A DNA stretch of 61,532 nucleotides from Clostridia bacterium (GTDB taxonomy: Bacteria; Bacillota; Clostridia; Oscillospirales; Acutalibacteraceae): the NCBI GenBank assembly GCA_017399175.1, contig JAFQEE010000029.1, positions 1 to 61,532 of the forward strand, read 5' to 3'. This document shows, piece after piece, positions 33,569-43,057 of this stretch. How positions within the stretch are numbered: position 1 is the first letter of the stretch; each line of letters begins with the position of its first letter. Both the position numbers and the translations under genes were made by a program. The notes beneath the pieces are model-generated. The model searched no databases. It worked only from the letters and a program-made list of their open reading frames with translations, and had not been told where the DNA came from.

Positions 33569-36500
33569 ATGGCTAAAAGAACAGACATCAAAAAAATTCT
33601 TATTATCGGCTCAGGCCCTATCGTTATCGGACAGGCTGCCGAATTTGACTATGCAGGTACTCAGGCTTGTCTTGCACTTAAGGAAGAGGGCTATGAGGTT
33701 GTTCTTTGCAACTCTAACCCTGCAACTATTATGACTGACACTATTATTGCTGATAAGGTATATATGGAACCTTTGACTCTTGAATATGTGGCAAAAATCA
33801 TTCGCCACGAGCGTCCTGATGCTATTATTCCCGGTATCGGCGGTCAGACAGGTCTTAACCTTGCTATGCAGCTTGAGAAAAAAGGTATTCTTAAAGAATG
33901 CTGTGTTGAACTTCTTGGTACTTCAAGTGCATCTATTGAACGTGCAGAAGACCGTGAAATGTTCAAAGAACTTTGCGAATCTATCGGCGAACCTGTTATT
34001 CCTTCAGAAATCACATACTCTTTAGAAGAAGCAAAAGCAGCAGCTAACCGTATCGGTTATCCTGTTGTTCTTCGTCCTGCTTTCACTCTTGGTGGTACAG
34101 GTGGCGGCTTTGCATACAACGATGAAGAACTTATGGAAATCGGTGTTAATGCATTTAACCTTTCCCCTGTTCATCAAGTTCTTATTGAAAAATCTGTTAA
34201 GGGTTATAAAGAAATCGAATTTGAAGTTATGCGTGACACAAACGACCACGCTATCACAATCTGTGGTATGGAAAATATCGACCCTGTTGGTGTTCATACA
34301 GGTGACTCTTGCGTTGTAGCACCTATTATGACACTCAGCAAAGAAGACGAAAAGATGCTCAACGATTCAGCCATCAAGCTTATCAAAGAGCTTAAGATTG
34401 AAGGCGGTTGTAATGTTCAGTTCGCTCTCAATCCTAACTCTTCAGAATATTACCTTATCGAAGTTAACCCTCGAGTTTCTCGTTCATCTGCACTTGCATC
34501 AAAGGCTTCAGGTTATCCGATTGCTCGTGTTACAGCAAAGATTGCTGTTGGTATGGCTCTTGAAGATATTCAGATTGCAAATACAAATGCTGCTTTTGAA
34601 CCAAAACTTGACTATGTTATCGCAAAATTACCTCGTTTTCCATTTGATAAGTTTGCTTCTGCTACCAACAAACTTGGTACTCAGATGAAGGCCACAGGTG
34701 AAGTCATGGGTATCGGTTCAAATCTTGAAGAAGCTCTTCTTAAAGGTATCCGTTCTCTTGAAATCGGTGCTAACCACCTTTACCTTTCAAAATTCGATAA
34801 TATGAGCGTTGATGAACTTCTTGAATATATCAAGGAATTCCGTTCTGACAACATTTTCGCGATTGCAGAACTTCTCTATCACGGTGTTTCTGTTGAAAAG
34901 ATTCACGAAATCACTATGATTACTCCATTTTTCCTTGAAGCTATTAAAAACATTATTGATATGGAAGAAACTCTTCGCGTTAATAAAGATGTTGAAACTC
35001 TTACTACCGCTAAAAAGATGGGCTTTAGCGACAAATATATCGCTCGTCTTTGGAACTGCAAGGAAATGGATGTTTACAATATGCGTAAGGAAAACAACCT
35101 TTTCCCTGTTTTCAAAATGGTTGATACTTGCCATACAAACGCATACATTCCTTACTTCTATTCTTCATACACAGGTGAAAACACATCACGCTTGACTGAC
35201 AAGAAAAAGATTATCGTTCTTGGTGCAGGTCCTATCCGTATCGGTCAGGGTGTTGAATTTGACTATTCAACTGTTCACGCTGTTATGACTATTAAAAATG
35301 CAGGTTATGAGGCTATTATTATTAATAACAACCCTGAAACTGTTTCAACTGACTATACAACTGCTGACAAGCTTTACTTTGAACCTCTTACTCCTGAAGA
35401 TGTTATGAACATAGTTGAGTTTGAAAAACCGGAAGGTGTTATCGCTTCTCTTGGTGGTCAGACTGCGATTAACCTTGCACAGCCTCTTCATGACCGCGGT
35501 GTTAAGATTATCGGTACAGACTGTGCTGCTATTGACCGTGCAGAGGACAGAAATGCATTTGAAAATCTTCTTAACGAGCTTAACATTCCTCGTGCAAAAG
35601 GTAAGGCTGTAACAAATATGGAAGACGGTATCGCAGCAGCTGCTGAAATAGGATATCCTGTTCTTGTTCGTCCTTCATTCGTTCTTGGCGGTCGTGCAAT
35701 GCAGATTGTTGCAAATGAAGAACAGCTTCGTCATTACCTTAAAACTGCTGTTGAAATTGACGAAGACAAGCCTGTTCTTGTAGATAAATATATTCAGGGA
35801 CGCGAAGTTGAAATTGACGCTATCTGTGATGGCAGAGATGTATTTGTTCCGGGTATTATGGAACTTGTTGAGCGTACAGGTGTTCACTCAGGTGACTCAA
35901 TTTCAGTTTATCCTCCTTTCTCAATCTCAAACAAGGTTAAGGGTATTATCCTTCAGTATGCTAAAAAACTTGGTCTTGGAATCGGCATTGTAGGTCTTTT
36001 CAACATTCAGTTTATTGTAGACGACCACGATGATGTTTATATTATCGAGGTTAACCCTCGTTCATCCCGTACTGTTCCTTTCCTTTCAAAGGCTACAGGC
36101 TACTCACTTGCTGATATTGCAACTGAAGTTATCCTTGGCAAGAGTCTTAAGGAACAAGGCTTCTTTGACATCTATCCTGAAGAAAAAGACCGTTGGTATG
36201 TTAAAGCTCCTGTATTCTCATTCAATAAGATTCGCGGTCTTGATGCTTACCTTTCACCTGAAATGAAATCTACCGGTGAAGCAATCGGTTATGACAACAC
36301 AAGAACTCGCGCAGTTTATAAAGCACTTCAGGCTTCAGGTATGCACCTTCAGAATTACGGTACTGTATTCTGCACTATCGCAGATAAGGATAAGGAAGAA
36401 GCACTTCCTCTTATCAGAAGATTCTACCAGCTCGGCTTTAACATTCAGGCTACTGCAGGTACTGCAACATTCCTTAAAAATCACGGAATCCGCACTCATG

Positions 36501-36736
36501 TGCTTGCTAAAATCAGCGAAGGCAGTAACGAAATTCCGGATGCATTGCGTCAGGGACATATTGCTTACTTCATTAACACAAAAGACCCGGGTTCACACAA
36601 TACAAATGACGGCGCTCAGCTTCGTCAGGTTGCAACAGAGTATAATGTGACAATGTTCACTTCTCTTGATACTGTAGATGCTCTTCTTGATGTTCTTGAA
36701 GAAACTACACTTACAATTTCAACAATTGATTCATAA
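33569..36736 (+). CDS. carB: Carbamoyl-phosphate synthase large subunit
   Basis: 1,055 aa, full length. Two homologous synthetase halves, each with an ATP-grasp domain: the first opens KKILIIGSGPIVIGQAAEFDYAGTQ, the second KKIIVLGAGPIRIGQGVEFDYSTVH near 547. The C-terminal 130 residues form the MGS-like regulatory domain. It makes carbamoyl phosphate from bicarbonate, ammonia and ATP, using ammonia channelled from a CarA glutaminase. No carA gene is in this operon, so the partner must be encoded elsewhere. It has an AGGAGG site and is 51 nt after pyrC. Confidence 0.97.
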   Translation: MAKRTDIKKILIIGSGPIVIGQAAEFDYAGTQACLALKEEGYEVVLCNSNPATIMTDTIIADKVYMEPLTLEYVAKIIRHERPDAIIPGIGGQTGLNLAMQLEKKGILKECCVELLGTSSASIERAEDREMFKELCESIGEPVIPSEITYSLEEAKAAANRIGYPVVLRPAFTLGGTGGGFAYNDEELMEIGVNAFNLSPVHQVLIEKSVKGYKEIEFEVMRDTNDHAITICGMENIDPVGVHTGDSCVVAPIMTLSKEDEKMLNDSAIKLIKELKIEGGCNVQFALNPNSSEYYLIEVNPRVSRSSALASKASGYPIARVTAKIAVGMALEDIQIANTNAAFEPKLDYVIAKLPRFPFDKFASATNKLGTQMKATGEVMGIGSNLEEALLKGIRSLEIGANHLYLSKFDNMSVDELLEYIKEFRSDNIFAIAELLYHGVSVEKIHEITMITPFFLEAIKNIIDMEETLRVNKDVETLTTAKKMGFSDKYIARLWNCKEMDVYNMRKENNLFPVFKMVDTCHTNAYIPYFYSSYTGENTSRLTDKKKIIVLGAGPIRIGQGVEFDYSTVHAVMTIKNAGYEAIIINNNPETVSTDYTTADKLYFEPLTPEDVMNIVEFEKPEGVIASLGGQTAINLAQPLHDRGVKIIGTDCAAIDRAEDRNAFENLLNELNIPRAKGKAVTNMEDGIAAAAEIGYPVLVRPSFVLGGRAMQIVANEEQLRHYLKTAVEIDEDKPVLVDKYIQGREVEIDAICDGRDVFVPGIMELVERTGVHSGDSISVYPPFSISNKVKGIILQYAKKLGLGIGIVGLFNIQFIVDDHDDVYIIEVNPRSSRTVPFLSKATGYSLADIATEVILGKSLKEQGFFDIYPEEKDRWYVKAPVFSFNKIRGLDAYLSPEMKSTGEAIGYDNTRTRAVYKALQASGMHLQNYGTVFCTIADKDKEEALPLIRRFYQLGFNIQATAGTATFLKNHGIRTHVLAKISEGSNEIPDALRQGHIAYFINTKDPGSHNTNDGAQLRQVATEYNVTMFTSLDTVDALLDVLEETTLTISTIDS

Positions 36737-36740
36737 TAAT

Positions 36741-36768
36741 AAGGGGAGAAGTTTATCTTTCTCCCCTT
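36741..36768 (+). other. Intercistronic hairpin after carB
   Basis: Stem AAGGGGAGAA/TTCTCCCCTT with an 8-nt loop and no T-run, in the 73-nt gap before pyrK. It may be an RNA-processing or stability element inside the operon. Confidence 0.5.
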
Positions 36769-36809
36769 CCGATGAATATATACCATTCCCCTAAGGTAAA
36801 GGAGAAACT

Positions 36810-37547
36810 ATGAAACAGAGTATTTTTGAAATCCGTAGTAATGAAGCACTTACGGATTCTGTATATAAAATGGTCCTTGTGGGTGATACATCTGACATCA
36901 CTAACTGCGGTCAGTTCGTAAACATTCAGCTTGACGGAATGTTTTTACGCCGTCCTATCTCCGTCTGCGATTATGACGAGGAAACACTCACACTTGTTTA
37001 TAAGGTTGTGGGCAAAGGGACAGAGGCTATGTCTTTAATGTCATCCGGCACAAAGCTTGACATCCTTACAGGTCTTGGCAACGGATACGACCTTGACTGT
37101 GCAGGTGAAAAGCCTGTTCTTCTCGGCGGTGGTGTTGGTGTACCTCCTATGTATAACCTTGCAAAGAAATTAAGGGAGCAGGGCAAAGAAGTAAAGGTTA
37201 TTCTCGGCTTTAATACAGCCAACGAAATATTCTATGAAAACGAATTCAAGGCTCTTGGTTGTGATGTAACTGTAACAACCGTAGACGGAAGCTACGGTGT
37301 AAAAGGCTTTGTTACAACTGTCCTTGAAAATATGGATTACACATATTTCTATACTTGCGGTCCTGAGCCTATGCTTAAAGCAGTTCATAAAGCATCTGTA
37401 ACATCAGGTCAGATGAGCTTTGAAGAACGTATGGGCTGTGGCTTTGGTGCTTGTATGGGTTGCTCATGTAAAACTCTTACAGGCTACAAGCGAATCTGTA
37501 AGGAAGGCCCTGTTATGAAGAAGGAGGAAATTTTATGGGAAGCTTAA
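36810..37547 (+). CDS. pyrK: Dihydroorotate dehydrogenase electron-transfer subunit
   Basis: 245 aa. Ferredoxin-reductase-like FAD domain (RRPISVCDYD near 49), NAD-binding part with GGGVGVPPMY near 111, and a C-terminal [2Fe-2S] site with Cys in MGCGFGACMGCSCKT and one more in ICKEGP. It passes electrons from dihydroorotate via PyrD to NAD+. Overlaps pyrD by 13 nt, typical for the pair. Confidence 0.94.
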   Translation: MKQSIFEIRSNEALTDSVYKMVLVGDTSDITNCGQFVNIQLDGMFLRRPISVCDYDEETLTLVYKVVGKGTEAMSLMSSGTKLDILTGLGNGYDLDCAGEKPVLLGGGVGVPPMYNLAKKLREQGKEVKVILGFNTANEIFYENEFKALGCDVTVTTVDGSYGVKGFVTTVLENMDYTYFYTCGPEPMLKAVHKASVTSGQMSFEERMGCGFGACMGCSCKTLTGYKRICKEGPVMKKEEILWEA

Positions 37548-38446
37548 ATGTTAATCTTTGCGGTATTGAACTTTCTAATCCTATAATTCCTGCTTCAGGT
37601 ACTTTTGGTTTCGGATATGAGTTTGCAGAGCTTTATGATATTAACAAGCTTGGCACATTCTCATTCAAGGGTACAACCCGTGACCCTCGCTTTGGTAATC
37701 CTACACCAAGAATTGCAGAATGCTACAGCGGTATGATTAATGCAGTAGGTCTTCAGAATCCCGGTGTGGACAAGGTTATTTCTGAAGAATTACCAAAGCT
37801 TAAAGCTTGCTTTAACAAGCCTGTTATGGCAAATGTATCAGGCTTTTCAATAGAAGACTATGCTTATACCTGCGAAAAACTTGATAAAGAGGAACAGGTC
37901 GGCTGGCTTGAAGTCAATGTTTCCTGTCCTAATGTACACGGTGGCGGTATGAGCTTCGGTACTCAGCCTGAGGCTGCTGCTGAAGTTACAAAGGCTGTTA
38001 AAGCAGTTACCACAAAGCCTGTAATTATCAAGCTTTCTCCTAATGTTACAGATATTGTTTCAATTGCAAAGGCTTGTGAAGAAGCAGGTGCTGACGGTAT
38101 CAGCCTTATCAACACTCTTCTCGGCATGCGCATAAATCTTCGCACTCGTCAGCCTGTGATTGCTAACAAAATGGGCGGTTTTTCAGGCCCTGCAATTTTC
38201 CCTGTGGCTGTGAGAATGGTTTATCAGGTAGCAAATGCAGTTAACATTCCCGTCATTGGTATGGGTGGTGTTTCAACTGCTGAAGATGTAATCGAAATGA
38301 TGTTGGCAGGTGCTACTGCTGTTGAAGTTGGTGCTGCTAACTTGGTAAATCCTTATGCTTGTCGTGATATTATCCGCGACCTGCCTGAGGTAATGGAAAA
38401 ATACGGTATTAATAATCTTAAAGATATTATTGGAGGCGTAAAATAA
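37535..38446 (+). CDS. pyrD: Dihydroorotate dehydrogenase, class 1B
   Basis: 303 aa, FMN TIM-barrel. The catalytic base Cys is seen in NVSCPNVHGGG near 130, the class 1 arrangement, and GMGGVSTAEDVIEMM near 245 binds the FMN phosphate. With PyrK it forms the NAD-dependent heterotetramer. Ends overlapping the pyrF start by one base. Confidence 0.95.
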   Translation: MGSLNVNLCGIELSNPIIPASGTFGFGYEFAELYDINKLGTFSFKGTTRDPRFGNPTPRIAECYSGMINAVGLQNPGVDKVISEELPKLKACFNKPVMANVSGFSIEDYAYTCEKLDKEEQVGWLEVNVSCPNVHGGGMSFGTQPEAAAEVTKAVKAVTTKPVIIKLSPNVTDIVSIAKACEEAGADGISLINTLLGMRINLRTRQPVIANKMGGFSGPAIFPVAVRMVYQVANAVNIPVIGMGGVSTAEDVIEMMLAGATAVEVGAANLVNPYACRDIIRDLPEVMEKYGINNLKDIIGGVK

Positions 38447-39150
38447 TGGGTAAAGATGTAATTGTAGCATGTGACTTTGCTTCTGCTGAAGCAACATTTG
38501 CATTCCTTGACAAGTTCTCGGATTGTACTCGCAAACCATTCGTAAAAATCGGTATGGAGCTTTTCTATGCAGAAGGTCCGTCAATCGTTAAAGAAATCAA
38601 ATCAAGAGGTCATAAGATTTTCCTTGACCTTAAGCTTCACGACATTCCTAACACAGTAAAGAAGGCTATGGCTGTTCTTTCAAACCTTGATGTTGACATC
38701 ACTAACCTTCACGCTGCAGGTGCAACTGCTATGATGCAGGGTGCTATTGAAGGACTTACCCGTCCTGACGGTACTCGTCCTCTCCTTATTGCAGTTACAC
38801 AGCTTACATCAACTGACCAAGAAACTATGGAACGCGATATTCTTATCAATCATCCTATTGATGAAGTTGTTATGCACTATGCTGAAACAGCAAAGAATGC
38901 AGGTCTTGACGGTATCGTATGCTCACCTCTTGAGGCCGGCAAGGTGCACGACCGTTGCGGTAAAAATTTCCTTACAATCACTCCGGGTGTTCGTTTTGCT
39001 GACGGTGATATCGGTGACCAGAAGCGTGTTATGACTCCTGCTGCTGCTAAGGAAATCGGTTCAGACTACATTGTTGTCGGCAGACCGATTACTGCTGCAG
39101 CTGACCCTGTTGCTGCTTATGAGCGTTGTGTAGCAGAATTTTGCGACTAA
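38446..39150 (+). CDS. pyrF: Orotidine 5'-phosphate decarboxylase
   Basis: 234 aa. The catalytic K-L-H-D-I-P-N-T (Asp/Lys tetrad, with preceding DLK near 61-70) is intact, and TPGVRF near 181 binds phosphate. Makes UMP from OMP. Group I length. It has a GGAGG site within the end of pyrD. Confidence 0.95.
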   Translation: MGKDVIVACDFASAEATFAFLDKFSDCTRKPFVKIGMELFYAEGPSIVKEIKSRGHKIFLDLKLHDIPNTVKKAMAVLSNLDVDITNLHAAGATAMMQGAIEGLTRPDGTRPLLIAVTQLTSTDQETMERDILINHPIDEVVMHYAETAKNAGLDGIVCSPLEAGKVHDRCGKNFLTITPGVRFADGDIGDQKRVMTPAAAKEIGSDYIVVGRPITAAADPVAAYERCVAEFCD

Positions 39151-39175
39151 TTAAAATCAGATTGGAGATAGAATT

Positions 39176-39829
39176 ATGGAAGCATATAAAAGAGAGTTTA
39201 TTGAATTCTTGCAGGACGCAGGAGTTTTGAAGTTTGGTGACTTCACAGCAAAATCAGGCCGTAAAATCCCATATTTCGTTAATGCAGGTATGATTAAGAC
39301 AGGTGACCAGATTACAAAGATGGGTGAATTCTATGCAAAGGCTTATTTTGATAAACTTGGCAAGAAGAACGCTGTTCTTTACGGACCTGCTTACAAGGGT
39401 ATTTCCCTTTCAATTTCAGCAGCAGTTGCTCTTTCAAAAAATGGTCTTAATGTTCCGTTCTTCTTTAACCGTAAGGAAGTAAAGGACCACGGTGAAGGTG
39501 GTACATTCGTTGGATATATTCCACAAGCAGGTGAAGAAATCGTTATTATTGAGGATGTAATCACTGCAGGTACTGCTATCCGTGAATCAATGGAAATCCT
39601 TAAAAACCTTGAAGACACAAAGGTTATTGCTACCTTCATTATGGTTGACCGTAAAGAAAAAGGGCAGACTGAAAAAGGTGCTATGCAGGAAATTGAAGAA
39701 CAGTTCGGTTTCCCTGTATATTCAGTAGTTGATGTTTATGACATTATTGAATATCTTGAAGAAGACGAAGCAAACCGTGAAAATGTTGAAAGAATTAAAA
39801 AGTACCTTGAAGTAAACGGTGCTAAATAA
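39176..39829 (+). CDS. pyrE: Orotate phosphoribosyltransferase
   Basis: 217 aa. The PRPP-binding motif V-I-I-E-D-V-I-T-A-G-T-A (near 121-132) is complete, and the lysine-rich loop (NRKEVKDHGEGG) is present. Makes OMP from orotate and PRPP. It is 25 nt after pyrF. Confidence 0.94.
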   Translation: MEAYKREFIEFLQDAGVLKFGDFTAKSGRKIPYFVNAGMIKTGDQITKMGEFYAKAYFDKLGKKNAVLYGPAYKGISLSISAAVALSKNGLNVPFFFNRKEVKDHGEGGTFVGYIPQAGEEIVIIEDVITAGTAIRESMEILKNLEDTKVIATFIMVDRKEKGQTEKGAMQEIEEQFGFPVYSVVDVYDIIEYLEEDEANRENVERIKKYLEVNGAK

Positions 39830-39844
39830 AAAGGAAAGTAAATT

Positions 39845-40759
39845 ATGAGAAGTCTTATTGATATTCAGGAACTTTCTGTTTCTGAAATAGATGAACTTAT
39901 TGCTGTTGCAAATGATATTATTGATAATCCATCAAAATATTCAGAAAAGTGTAAAGGCAAAATTCTTGCAACTCTTTTCTTTGAGCCATCTACAAGAACA
40001 AGACTCAGTTTTGAGTCAGCAATGTTCAATTTAGGCGGTAATGTTCTCGGATTTTCTGAAGCTCAAAGTTCATCATCTGCAAAAGGTGAAAGTGTTGCCG
40101 ACACAATCCGTACAGTGGGATATTATGCTGATATTATTGCTATGCGTCATCCAAAAGAAGGTGCACCGATGGTTGCATCTATGAATACTGATATTCCTGT
40201 TATAAATGCAGGTGACGGTGGTCATAACCATCCGACACAGACACTTACTGATTTGCTTACAATTCACCGCGAAAAGGGCAGATTTGATAATCTGACTATC
40301 GGTTTCTGTGGTGACCTTAAATTCGGCAGAACTGTACATTCTCTTATTGGTGCAATGTCAAGATACAAAAATGTTAAGTTTGTTCTCATATCTCCTGAAG
40401 AATTAAAAGTTCCGGAGTATATTAAACAGACAGAACTTGAAGCAAAAAATCTTGAATATGTTGAAACAACTTCACTTGAAAATGCAATGCCCGAGCTTGA
40501 TATTCTTTATATGACAAGAGTTCAGCGTGAGCGTTTATTTAATGAGCAAGATTACATTCGTCTTAAGGATAGTTACATTCTTACACCACAAAAGCTCGAA
40601 ACAGCAAAATCCGACCTTACAATTATGCATCCGTTACCAAGAGTTAATGAAATCTCAGTTGCTGTTGATAAAGACCCTCGTGCTTGCTATTTCAGACAGG
40701 TTAACAATGGTAAGTTTATCAGAATGGCTCTTATTATGAAATTATTGGAGGTTAAGTAA
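39845..40759 (+). CDS. pyrB: Aspartate carbamoyltransferase catalytic chain
   Basis: 304 aa. Carbamoyl-phosphate motif S-T-R-T-R-L-S-F-E near 51-59, HPTQTLTDL near 131, HPLPRVNEI near 262. Performs the second pyrimidine step. Followed after 1 nt by the regulatory chain gene, indicating a class B, allosteric dodecamer. Confidence 0.96.
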   Translation: MRSLIDIQELSVSEIDELIAVANDIIDNPSKYSEKCKGKILATLFFEPSTRTRLSFESAMFNLGGNVLGFSEAQSSSSAKGESVADTIRTVGYYADIIAMRHPKEGAPMVASMNTDIPVINAGDGGHNHPTQTLTDLLTIHREKGRFDNLTIGFCGDLKFGRTVHSLIGAMSRYKNVKFVLISPEELKVPEYIKQTELEAKNLEYVETTSLENAMPELDILYMTRVQRERLFNEQDYIRLKDSYILTPQKLETAKSDLTIMHPLPRVNEISVAVDKDPRACYFRQVNNGKFIRMALIMKLLEVK

Positions 40760-40760
40760 A

Positions 40761-41177
40761 ATGATTATCGGACAAATTAAAGACGGAATTGTACTTGACC
40801 ATATTACAGCAGGTCTTGGAATGACACTCTATAATTTCTTGGGTCTTGACAAGCTTGATTGTCAGGTAGCACTTATTAAGAATGCTGAAAGCGTAAAAAT
40901 GGGAAAAAAGGACATCATTAAAATTGATAAAGTAATTGACCTTGATTTTGATGCGTTAGGCTATGTTGACCCCGGTGTTACTGTTAATATTATAAAAGAC
41001 GGAAAACTTGCTAAAAGACAGAGCATTGATATTCCTGAACGAATTGAAAATATCATTAAATGCAAGAATCCTCGTTGCATTACAACTGTGGAACAAGGTC
41101 TTAATCACATTTTTGTTTTATCTGATAAAGAAAACCGAGTTTACAGATGCTTGTATTGCGAAAGCAAAGCAAAATAA
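40761..41177 (+). CDS. pyrI: Aspartate carbamoyltransferase regulatory chain
   Basis: 138 aa. N-terminal allosteric (nucleotide-binding) domain and C-terminal zinc domain with four Cys (CKNPRC and CLYC) that docks onto PyrB. Last gene of the pyr operon, just before a terminator. Confidence 0.95.
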   Translation: MIIGQIKDGIVLDHITAGLGMTLYNFLGLDKLDCQVALIKNAESVKMGKKDIIKIDKVIDLDFDALGYVDPGVTVNIIKDGKLAKRQSIDIPERIENIIKCKNPRCITTVEQGLNHIFVLSDKENRVYRCLYCESKAK

Positions 41178-41190
41178 GCAAATAATATAA

Positions 41191-41231
41191 GCGTTGCAGT
41201 TGGGTTTTTCCCCTCTTGCAACGCTTTTTTT
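41191..41231. terminator. GCGTTGCA-type terminator of the pyr operon
   Basis: Palindrome GCGTTGCAGTTGGG/CCCCTCTTGCAACGC (41191-41224) with seven T after it. Shorter inner loop than the other copies. It also faces the convergent gene at 41248. Confidence 0.85.
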
Positions 41232-41247
41232 GTAAGTTATATCAAAA

Positions 41248-41598
41248 TTAAACTTCTTTACCCGAATCTCTTAATTTATCCAATTTTGTGTTGCGGAAAT
41301 AAAGTGCAACATCAATAGAAATTTCAATAAAGTTAAGAACATAGAAGAAGAAACTGAGGACGAATATAAACATTCCTAATTTACCTGTACCCTCAAGAGG
41401 ATAACCAAGTGCCACAACCTGTATTGTTTTACGGGCAATACCGAAAGCATAACCGATAAGCAGGAAGACCTCAAAGAAAAGACTCTTTCCCTTTGCAGTT
41501 CTTGAAACAAGTGATTTACGGATTGAGATAGGCCACGAAAGACCGAAGCAGAATATGGTAAGTGCTTCAAAAAGGTCTGTAATAATATGTAAATCCAT
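41248..41598 (-). CDS. Small multi-helix membrane protein, PQ-loop-like
   Basis: 116 aa with about three hydrophobic segments (near 9-27, 40-60 and 70-95). The pattern FGLSWPISIRKSLVSRTAKGKSLFFE resembles PQ-loop/SemiSWEET-like proteins, where a Pro follows a short helix, but the resemblance is weak. AAGGGGAG lies about 10 nt ahead of the ATG. It is transcribed alone, between two operons. Function not assigned. Confidence 0.6.
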   Translation of the reverse strand: MDLHIITDLFEALTIFCFGLSWPISIRKSLVSRTAKGKSLFFEVFLLIGYAFGIARKTIQVVALGYPLEGTGKLGMFIFVLSFFFYVLNFIEISIDVALYFRNTKLDKLRDSGKEV

Positions 41599-41771
41599 TA
41601 ATTCATACTCCCCTTTTATTTGTTTTTATCAGTGTAGTTCGAAAGCAACTTTGGTGGTTCTTTTTTAATTATTTTATCAATTCATACAAGCAAAATCAAT
41701 AGTTTAAAGTCATTTTATCAAGCCTTGTATTAATAGTAATATTATTATTCTAAAAATATTTTTAAAAACTA

Positions 41772-41800
41772 TTGACTTTACCGCTTTAGTATGTTATAGT
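41772..41800 (+). promoter_or_regulatory. Promoter of the phe/tyr operon
   Basis: TTGACT, 17 nt, TATAGT; the expected RNA start is near 41807. The upstream 41599-41771 is A/T-rich with no visible gene. Confidence 0.7.
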
Positions 41801-41831
41801 GATTGACATAAATCACAAGGAGGCAGCTACA

Positions 41832-41909
41832 ATGAAAAATAATATATTTTCTTTTTACTTTTATTATTTTAAAAAGGGCTGCTCGTCTTCTGTGATGTCT
41901 GAGAAATAA
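41832..41909 (+). CDS. pheL: Phe/Tyr-rich leader peptide (25 aa)
   Basis: MKNNIFSFYFYYFKKGCSS... with AAGGAGG 7 nt ahead of the ATG. Residues 6-13 contain four Phe and three Tyr (F-S-F-Y-F-Y-Y-F), so translation speed reports on charged tRNA for both amino acids. It precedes DAHP synthase, pheA and tyrA, and its coding region overlaps one arm of the antiterminator described in the next entry. It is not expected to function as a protein. Confidence 0.88.
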   Translation: MKNNIFSFYFYYFKKGCSSSVMSEK

Positions 41910-41986
41910 TTTTCTTGGATTAAATATGACGAACAGTCCGCAGGTGTTGTGCTTTTTGCATTGAACATATGCGGATTTTATTTTTT
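41876..41986 (+). promoter_or_regulatory. Transcription attenuator of the phe/tyr operon
   Basis: Two mutually exclusive stems. Antiterminator: GGGCTGCTCGTC (41876-41887, at the end of the leader coding region) with GACGAACAGTCC (41928-41939), 12 pairs with one mismatch and one G-U. Terminator: TCCGCA (41937-41942) with TGCGGA (41970-41975), with extra inner pairs, followed by TTTTATTTTTT. They share TCC at 41937-41939. A ribosome stalled on Phe/Tyr codons leaves the antiterminator free; one that reaches the stop codon covers it. Confidence 0.85.
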
Positions 41987-42009
41987 GACAGAAAGCGGAG
42001 GAAATCAAA

Positions 42010-43038
42010 ATGCGAATGAATTTCCACAGAAAAATTCCTATTCCACAGGAAGTAAAAAAAGAATTTGCTTTAACTGAGAATATGATTAAGGTTAAAGCAC
42101 AGCGTGACGAAGAAATCAGCAAGGTGTTTGAGGGTACTTCTGATAAATTTATTTTAATTATCGGACCTTGCTCTGCTGACCGCAACGAGCCTGTCCTTGA
42201 ATACATTTCCCGTCTTCGCAAGGTGGAGGAACAGGTTTCAGACAAAATCATTATGATTCCTCGTATCTATACAAATAAACCGCGAACAACAGGTCAGGGG
42301 TATAAGGGAATGCTTCACCAGCCTGACCCTGACGGAAAGCCTGATATGTATAAGGGAATTGTTGCAATCCGTGAATTGCATCTGGCAGCATTGCGTGATT
42401 ATGATTTCTCATGTGCCGATGAAATGCTCTATCCGGAAAACTACCGTTATCTTTCCGACCTTCTTTCCTATGTTGCAGTTGGTGCCCGTTCAGTTGAAAA
42501 TCAACAGCACAGACTGACCGCAAGCGGAATTGATGCTCCTGTAGGTATGAAAAACCCAACAGGCGGTGACCTTTCCGTTATGATGAATTCAATTACTGCT
42601 GCACAATCAAGCCACACCTTCCTCTATCGTGGTTGGGAGGTTACAAGCGAGGGTAATCCTCTGGCTCACGCTATCTTACGCGGATATATCGACTACGCAG
42701 GAAAAAATGTATCTAATTATCATTATGAAGACCTTCTTCAGGTAAATGAACTGTATGCGAAATCAGGACTCGTTAATCCATCTGTTATTGTTGATACAAA
42801 TCACAACAATTCAGGCAAAAAATATCTTGAACAGATTCGTATTGCAAAGGATATTGTTCACAGTCGTAATCAGAACGGTGATATCAAACGTCTTGTAAAA
42901 GGGTTAATGATTGAAAGCTACCTTGAAGACGGTGCACAGTCAATCGGAGAGCATATTTTCGGTAAATCCATCACCGACCCTTGTCTTGGTTGGGAGAAAA
43001 CAGAACAATTAATCTTCGATATTGCAGACAAACTTTAA
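42010..43038 (+). CDS. aroF: DAHP synthase, class I (AroF/AroG type)
   Basis: 342 aa. Condenses phosphoenolpyruvate with erythrose 4-phosphate, the first step of aromatic biosynthesis. IIGPCSADR (metal-binding Cys), IMIPRIYTNKPRTTGQGYKG, GARSVENQQHR and DTNHNNSGK are all typical. GCGGAGG precedes the ATG. First enzyme of the operon under the Phe/Tyr attenuator, so its feedback-relevant control is likely by both amino acids. Confidence 0.93.
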   Translation: MRMNFHRKIPIPQEVKKEFALTENMIKVKAQRDEEISKVFEGTSDKFILIIGPCSADRNEPVLEYISRLRKVEEQVSDKIIMIPRIYTNKPRTTGQGYKGMLHQPDPDGKPDMYKGIVAIRELHLAALRDYDFSCADEMLYPENYRYLSDLLSYVAVGARSVENQQHRLTASGIDAPVGMKNPTGGDLSVMMNSITAAQSSHTFLYRGWEVTSEGNPLAHAILRGYIDYAGKNVSNYHYEDLLQVNELYAKSGLVNPSVIVDTNHNNSGKKYLEQIRIAKDIVHSRNQNGDIKRLVKGLMIESYLEDGAQSIGEHIFGKSITDPCLGWEKTEQLIFDIADKL

Positions 43039-43057
43039 TTGATTAGGAGTCAATCCA

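Noticed and set aside
8629-41231. GCGTTGCA repeats as a CRISPR array
   Set aside because: Copies are palindromic, kilobases apart and each lies behind a gene; no regular spacers.
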